DNA of 9,713 nt, from the NCBI GenBank assembly GCA_024404655.1, contig JAKSPR010000091.1:1-9713 (forward strand), written 5' to 3'. Shown here piece after piece: positions 5,345-9,713 of the stretch. Both the position numbers and the translations under genes were made by a program. The notes beneath the pieces were generated by a model. It did not search any database. It worked only from the letters and a program-made list of their open reading frames with translations, and was not told where the DNA came from. Numbering within the stretch: position 1 is the first letter of the stretch; every line of letters begins with the position of its first letter. The stretch is from Clostridia bacterium. GTDB taxonomy: Bacteria > Bacillota > Clostridia > Oscillospirales > CAG-272.

Positions 5345-7381
5345 TCAATGGTTTCCGTGCCTCGGAGGTCTTACGCCCGGCGGGGGGCCGCCCGGCATGT
5401 TCCCATCCGGCGGAGGAGGCGGCATCTCCTGCGTCTCCTCATCCATCAGCCCATCCTCGGCGGTGGAGATATAGCGTCTTGCCTGGGTGGAGAACAGGGT
5501 ATAGTATTTGCCCTTTTTCCGCATGAGGGAGGTGTGGTCGCCTTCCTCGACGAGGCGGCCGTTTTCGAGGACGATGATCTTATTTGCGACGGTGGCACTG
5601 GACAGGCGGTGGGAGACGAACATGGTGGTCTTATCTTTGCGCAGACGGTCGAACTGGGCAAAAATCTCCTGCTCTGCGATAGCGTCAAGGGCTGCAGTGG
5701 GTTCGTCAAGGATCAGCACATCGGAATCGGAATAGAATGCTCTTGCGATGGACAGTTTCTGCCACTGACCGCCGGAAAGCTCCGTGCCGTTCTCGGAGAA
5801 AATTCTCTGCAGGGGTGTTCTGAATTTGTCCGGGAGCTTTTCAATGAATCCCGCTGCGTCGGCCTGCTCGGCGGCCTCTGCAATCTTTGCATCGTCGGCT
5901 TCCCTGCGGATATCACCGAAGGCGATATTGTCGGCAACGGAGAAGGCATAGCGTCCGAAGTCCTGGAAGATGATGCCGTACATGGCATAAAGTTCTTCCA
6001 CGTTATAGGCGCGTATGTCCTCGCCGTCCAGCAGGATCCGTCCGGCGGTGGGGTCATAAAGGCGGGTCAGCAGCTTGATGAGCGTTGTTTTTCCCGCGCC
6101 GTTGAGACCCACAAGGACGCAGGTATCGCCGGGCTCCAATGTGAAGCTGACGTCGTTGATGACATCATGATCGGCTCCCGGATAGCGGAAGCAGACATGC
6201 TCGAAGACGATTTTGTGTCCGCAGTGGCGGTTCACATGGAGCGGCCCGGAAGTGGTTTCCTCTGTCTTTTCCATCAGTGCAAGCGGTACAATGGTGCGCT
6301 TTTCCTTCATGAATGCGATCAGATTGTCGATGAACAGGGTCCCCTTATAAATCGTCGCCGTGGTGGTGATGAGGGACGCGACGCCGTTTGCAATGGCATT
6401 GAGGGATCCTGTATAGAAGGAGAAATCACCGATCTGACCGTTACCGTAAATGATATTCTTTGCGATAACGATATACAGAAAGCAGTTCACGCCGGTGGAA
6501 ATGAGGGTAAAGAAGATATGCCAGAAGCCCTCGGCGCAGATGAGCTTCCGAAGACCTGCGAAATACTTTCTGAATACGGTCTTGTAGCCGCCGATAAATT
6601 TATCGGACAGACCGAACAGACGGATTTCCTTGACCATATCCTTATTGACCATGAGGTCGGAGAAGTAATTCATCTGTCTTCTGTCGATGGAGCGCTTGCG
6701 CATGTAATTGAAGTTCTTACGGCGATAGATGAAATTGACAATCGCCGACGGAATGGAAACTGCAATGATGATGGGCGGTGCATAAGGGATGATCTTTGCC
6801 ATGACCGCAATATAAATGACGACGGACATGATGGCGGAAATCATCGAGAACATATTATTGAGAATCTGGATAGGACGATTTCCGGCTTCCCGGTTGGCGT
6901 TTTCCAGACGCTCATAGAATTCCGGCCGGTCGAAGGAAGCGAGGTCCACTTCCTTAGCCTTACTGATGATGCGGACCTTGATGTTATTGGAAACAAGCTC
7001 CCCGGAAATGCGGTTTAAGATGTTATTGACATTCCGCACCACGCTGTTGACAATGAGGTACCCGAACTGTAAGAACAGAAACAGATAGAACCGGTCGAGG
7101 GTCTTTTCCCGGATGGCATCCGCAAGGGAATTGAGAAGATTTGCGTTGATGAGAGAAGCCACCACCGGCATCACGCCGTCATAGACGGTCATGAACAGCA
7201 TGACGAAAAGGATCCATTTTCTGGTTTCCCACACGATGTGGAAAACATATCCCATTCTGCGGCAGGTGCCGCCGATGACTTTTTTCAGATAGGGCAGGAC
7301 TTCGGCAAGGGATTTCGGCGTAGGGTCCTTCCATTTGTCACGGTTGGGACCTCCCATGCCGGGCGGAGGAGGAGGCATCAT
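5345..7381 (-). CDS. Half-size ABC exporter (fused permease and ATPase) with proline-rich tails
   Basis: This 678-residue type IV ABC exporter should form a homodimer and move a substrate out of the cell. Membrane helices lie near 56-80, 97-118, 172-192, 196-217, 284-306 and 316-340. The ATPase domain (about 390-632) has Walker A GLNGAGKTT (425-433), Q-loop Q473, signature LSGGQ (535-539), Walker B VLILDEP (555-561) and switch histidine H591. The segments EIRLFGLSD (252-260) and FQDFGRYAFSVADNI (472-486) resemble NisT-like peptide exporters and related Clostridia ABC proteins, but there is no peptidase C39 domain and no precursor peptide nearby. Both ends are unusual: M-M-P-P-P-P-P-G-M-G-G-P at the start and a Pro/Gly-rich tail from 653 with another five-proline run. 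Two ATG codons (7379-7381 and 7376-7378) could start it; AAAGGAG (7391-7397) is 9 bases from the first. It follows the DUF436 gene by 27 bases. Confidence 0.92.
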   Translation of the reverse strand: MMPPPPPGMGGPNRDKWKDPTPKSLAEVLPYLKKVIGGTCRRMGYVFHIVWETRKWILFVMLFMTVYDGVMPVVASLINANLLNSLADAIREKTLDRFYLFLFLQFGYLIVNSVVRNVNNILNRISGELVSNNIKVRIISKAKEVDLASFDRPEFYERLENANREAGNRPIQILNNMFSMISAIMSVVIYIAVMAKIIPYAPPIIIAVSIPSAIVNFIYRRKNFNYMRKRSIDRRQMNYFSDLMVNKDMVKEIRLFGLSDKFIGGYKTVFRKYFAGLRKLICAEGFWHIFFTLISTGVNCFLYIVIAKNIIYGNGQIGDFSFYTGSLNAIANGVASLITTTATIYKGTLFIDNLIAFMKEKRTIVPLALMEKTEETTSGPLHVNRHCGHKIVFEHVCFRYPGADHDVINDVSFTLEPGDTCVLVGLNGAGKTTLIKLLTRLYDPTAGRILLDGEDIRAYNVEELYAMYGIIFQDFGRYAFSVADNIAFGDIRREADDAKIAEAAEQADAAGFIEKLPDKFRTPLQRIFSENGTELSGGQWQKLSIARAFYSDSDVLILDEPTAALDAIAEQEIFAQFDRLRKDKTTMFVSHRLSSATVANKIIVLENGRLVEEGDHTSLMRKKGKYYTLFSTQARRYISTAEDGLMDEETQEMPPPPPDGNMPGGPPPGVRPPRHGNH

Positions 7382-7408
7382 GGCTGTAATCTCCTTTGGG
7401 CTATTTAT

Positions 7409-7963
7409 TTATCGTTCGGTTTCGTCTTCATATCTTGCGCGGATGCCGCCGATGAACTTCGGTCTGGTTCTCGCGCAGAGAATGTTTGCTTCGCCGATTT
7501 TATTGAGAGACAGACGGACGGGAACTGCGACGCGGCGCAGGTGCATGCCGATCAGGGTACCGCCGATGTCGATACCGGCATGGGCTTCGACCTCTTCCAC
7601 GGCAACGGGGTCCTTCATGTTTTTCCAAACGGTTGTTGCAAAAGAGCCTCCGGCCTTGGGCTGTGGAACGACGCAGACGATCTCATAGCCATACTTTTCT
7701 GCGGCCTCGCGCTCCATGATGATGGCGCGGTTCAAATGCTCGCAGCACTGGGCACAGAGATAAAGACCGTTTTCTGCAAGGATGGGGGCGATGCCCTCAT
7801 AGACCGCCTCTGCACAATCCATGGAGGATGCGTGGCCGATGACGCCGCCCGCGATCTCGCTGGAAGAACAGCCGACGACAAACAACTGTCCCGGCTTCAT
7901 TTTTGCAGCGGCCAATAATTCTGTGACTGCCTGCTTTGTGGCAGCGGTAATGGTTTCTTTCAT
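7409..7963 (-). CDS. ywlG: DUF436/UPF0340 family protein (TIGR01440, YwlG-like)
   Basis: These 184 residues match the YwlG family along the whole length. They include VVGCSSSEIAGGVIG (29-43), QCCEHLNRA (72-80), VVPQPKAGGSFAT (98-110), AGIDIGGTLIGMHL (129-142) and CARTRPKFIGG (163-173). The length is normal for the family, and the protein is soluble with no signal peptide. The biochemical function is not known to me; the conserved Cys-Cys-Glu-His and Gly-rich loops suggest an active or ligand-binding site, which is inference. The ATG at 7961-7963 has GGAAAGGA (7973-7980) 9 bases upstream, and a promoter lies at 8033-8061. It is the first gene of a two-gene operon with the ABC exporter. The symbol is by family resemblance, not proven orthology. 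Confidence 0.92.
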   Translation of the reverse strand: MKETITAATKQAVTELLAAAKMKPGQLFVVGCSSSEIAGGVIGHASSMDCAEAVYEGIAPILAENGLYLCAQCCEHLNRAIIMEREAAEKYGYEIVCVVPQPKAGGSFATTVWKNMKDPVAVEEVEAHAGIDIGGTLIGMHLRRVAVPVRLSLNKIGEANILCARTRPKFIGGIRARYEDETER

Positions 7964-8032
7964 GATTTTTTATCCTTTCCGGCTGGGATATGCTCCGCAG
8001 CCTGTGACATTTCGTCTGATGATTTCCCTATC

Positions 8033-8061
8033 ATTGTACCACAAATCGCGGCAAAAGGCAA
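8033..8061 (-). promoter_or_regulatory. Promoter for the ywlG-exporter operon
   Basis: On the minus strand there is a -35 TTGCCT (8056-8061, 4 of 6 consensus bases), a 17-base spacer and a -10 TACAAT (8033-8038, 5 of 6). Transcription would start near 8026, leaving a leader of about 60 bases before the ywlG-like start. I see no clear hairpin or riboswitch in that leader. Confidence 0.62.
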
Positions 8062-8109
8062 GTTTTCTTGGGAAAAGCTGAAAATTTACAATGTTTTTTT
8101 CAAAAAGCA

Positions 8110-8138
8110 ATGACAGACGCGGCAAAACGTAGTATAAT
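8110..8138 (+). promoter_or_regulatory. Promoter for the FtsX-like permease gene
   Basis: There is a -35 ATGACA (8110-8115, 5 of 6 consensus), a 17-base spacer and a perfect -10 TATAAT (8133-8138). The start would fall near 8145, so the leader is only about 25 bases and contains the ribosome site AAAGGAG (8153-8159), 11 bases before the ATG. It is divergent from the ywlG-exporter promoter, with about 50 bases between the two -35 elements. Confidence 0.8.
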
Positions 8139-8170
8139 AAGGATATCATCCGAAAGGAGTTCATCATCCT

Positions 8171-9706
8171 ATGTCCGAAACCAAAAAGCGCGCCGGACTT
8201 CTGCCCGAGCATGTCTGGCTATGGCTTCTGTTCCTGATCCTTCTGAGCGCGGTCTGCACCGCAGCTTATACCGTTTTTCCCATCCGCGCCGGTGAAGCCG
8301 GAGAAAATCTCCGTGCGGTGACGCCGACAGCAATCCCCGATCTTCTGATCTGTTCCGATACGCCCTTTGTCCCGGAGGATCTTCAGAAATTCCGCACCTG
8401 CGGAACGCTTCTGGAAATCGACGGCAGAGAGACGGTCACAGCGGAACACGGTCTTGACAGCAGCGGGGAGCCTTATCTGGTCCTCTCCGCGTCATTCACC
8501 GCCGAAAACAGCCTTTTCCGTCTTTCCGAGGGCCGGATGCCCCAGAATGACAGCGAATGTGTGGTTCTCCGCACCAGTGCAGCAGGGCTCGGCAGCGTCC
8601 TTCATGTCTCCACAGACAGCGGAACAGTCCTGACCCTCACCGTCGTCGGCACGGCGGACAACGCGCTGAACACCTTTGCGCCGTATCTTGCCGATGCGGA
8701 CAATCGTCTGCAGCTCATCTATACCCGTGACGCCGCCCTTTCAGGCGCAGCAGCGTTCCTTCTCACCGAAGATACCGGAGCAGCCTCCGATACGATCACA
8801 GAATACGCTTTGGGACGTGACAGCGCAGATTCTGCCGCGCTGGCGGTATTCCGTGAAGAAAAAGCGGCAGCGGACGTCCGGCGCAAAGAGGAACTTGACA
8901 ATATCGTTTCCTCCTGTCAGGCACAGCTGGATGCGCTGCGGCGTACTCTTTCCGAAGAAGAAAGCGCGATTCAGGCGCAGAACGAAGCGCTTCTTGCGCT
9001 GATCGACGATCTCTCCGCCGCAAGGCAGGCGTTTTATTCCGAAATGGAGAAGCTGGAGTATCTCGCCACCAATCAGGTCGGCATGATCACGCAGCGCGAC
9101 AAGGCAGAAACGGAATTCGCTGCTGCTCAGGCTGAAATTGACCGTCAGCAGGCTGCGCTTGACCGGAGTTATTCCGATTATGCTGCATTGCAGCTCCATG
9201 CAGCCGCCGCAGAAGATGCGCTCCGTGCCGCTGAAGAAGCCCGTCAGAGCTGGTCTCCCGCGGATGACAGCAATCTGTCCCAAAACGGTTGGCAGGTTCT
9301 GCGTCCCGCCGCAGAAAACAGCGGTTATGCGCAGTATCTCGACCGTGTCGCATCGGAGCGGAACATATTCTTTCTTCCCATGCTGGTACTGATCCTTTGT
9401 TCCGCGGTTCTCTCCTTTGCCGCCGGCGCATTTGTCATCCGGCGCGCGGCCTATTCCGGCAGGGAGATCCTCTGGTTTGTCCTCTGCGCATCTGCCGCCG
9501 TTCTGATCGGTACCGTCATCGGTGCACAGATCGTCCCGCAGCTCCGTTTTGAACGTGCCTTTGCGCTTTTGTCCGAGCATATCATGCTGCCTTCAACCCT
9601 TGGGGAAATCGTGCTCCCGTCTGTCATCGCCGCGCTGACTGCTCTGCTGCCGCCGATCGTGTGCGCCCTGATCGGCAATGCAGTTTATAAGAAGCTGCGT
9701 ACCTAA
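8171..9706 (+). CDS. MacB/FtsX-like ABC permease with periplasmic coiled coil, single-FtsX (half-length) form
   Basis: This 511-residue membrane protein has one N-terminal helix (about 14-35), a large outer region, and three C-terminal helices (about 400-424, 432-453, 478-504). That is the four-helix MacB topology. The outer region starts with a MacB-core-like part: LFRLSEGRMPQNDSECVV (115-132) and LTLTVVGTADN (154-164) match the 'eGR-P-x-x-x-x-E' and 'VVG' strands of FtsX-like permeases. It continues with a long Ala/Glu-rich coiled coil (about 225-360). The junction W374-Q-V-L, then S-G-Y-A-Q-Y-L (384-390) and F-L-P (401-403), fits the known W-x-x-x-R-x-x-x-x-G-Y motif before helix 2 in coiled-coil FtsX permeases. 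Those relatives often exceed 1,000 residues and carry two FtsX domains; this protein stops after the first. The loop between helices 2 and 3 is short and lacks the usual E-x-R-x-x-I-G-x-L-x-A-x-G segment. No ATPase is adjacent within the window, so transport activity is uncertain. Confidence 0.72.
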   Translation: MSETKKRAGLLPEHVWLWLLFLILLSAVCTAAYTVFPIRAGEAGENLRAVTPTAIPDLLICSDTPFVPEDLQKFRTCGTLLEIDGRETVTAEHGLDSSGEPYLVLSASFTAENSLFRLSEGRMPQNDSECVVLRTSAAGLGSVLHVSTDSGTVLTLTVVGTADNALNTFAPYLADADNRLQLIYTRDAALSGAAAFLLTEDTGAASDTITEYALGRDSADSAALAVFREEKAAADVRRKEELDNIVSSCQAQLDALRRTLSEEESAIQAQNEALLALIDDLSAARQAFYSEMEKLEYLATNQVGMITQRDKAETEFAAAQAEIDRQQAALDRSYSDYAALQLHAAAAEDALRAAEEARQSWSPADDSNLSQNGWQVLRPAAENSGYAQYLDRVASERNIFFLPMLVLILCSAVLSFAAGAFVIRRAAYSGREILWFVLCASAAVLIGTVIGAQIVPQLRFERAFALLSEHIMLPSTLGEIVLPSVIAALTALLPPIVCALIGNAVYKKLRT

Positions 9707-9713
9707 TCCATAC

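Noticed and set aside
5339..7018. 559-codon plus-strand open frame opposite the ABC exporter
   Set aside because: It is in register with the exporter, which has every catalytic motif, and it runs through the terminator region with no start signal.
5345..7963. Possible bacteriocin or lantibiotic cluster because the exporter is NisT-like
   Set aside because: There is no precursor peptide, modification enzyme, peptidase domain or immunity gene in the flanking sequence.
8741..9580. 279-codon minus-strand open frame opposite the FtsX-like permease
   Set aside because: It is antisense to a gene with a strong promoter, ribosome site and recognisable domain pattern.

Overview
The window looks like a chromosomal segment of an anaerobic, Gram-positive Firmicute, probably class Clostridia and of Oscillospiraceae/Ruminococcaceae type. 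This is inferred from the moderately GC-rich coding sequence with strong AGGAGG-type ribosome sites, sigma-A-like promoters, a DUF436/YwlG protein, a polyproline-flanked half-size ABC exporter and a coiled-coil FtsX-like permease. No rRNA, tRNA, CRISPR array, insertion sequence, integrase or phage gene was seen. It reads as ordinary chromosome rich in membrane transport genes.

Layout. Bases 1-584 (minus) hold most of a HAD-family hydrolase whose C-terminus runs off the window. A divergent regulatory region (585-790) follows, with a strong minus-strand promoter for the HAD gene, an 11-bp-spaced direct repeat resembling a Pho box in front of a plus-strand -10, and a leader hairpin. Bases 791-5277 (plus) hold a tight four-gene operon: an ABC ATPase, an ABC-2 permease, a GldG-like extracytoplasmic subunit and a DUF4340 protein. 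The operon ends at a 15-bp-stem terminator (5296-5340) that also serves the convergent genes. Bases 5345-7963 (minus) hold a two-gene operon, DUF436/YwlG followed by a half-size ABC exporter with proline-rich tails at both ends. A second divergent promoter region (7964-8170) separates it from a plus-strand gene (8171-9706) for a MacB/FtsX-type permease with a periplasmic coiled coil and only one FtsX-like half.

How they work together. The four genes at 791-5277 have the make-up of a GldA-GldF-GldG-type transporter plus DUF4340. The ATPase should drive the ABC-2 permease, while the two single-pass or bitopic proteins expose large domains outside the membrane. Homologues are known from gliding Bacteroidetes, but the substrate or mechanical role in Firmicutes is unclear. 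The exporter at 5345-7381 is predicted to act as a homodimer. The permease at 8171-9706 has no ATPase in view; a partner could lie just past the right edge.

Most worth a second look are the Pho-box-like divergent promoter in front of the Gld-like operon, the Gld-like/DUF4340 operon itself, the doubly polyproline-tailed exporter, and the half-length FtsX-like permease that appears to lack the usual coupling loop. I see no clear evidence of an entirely new system.
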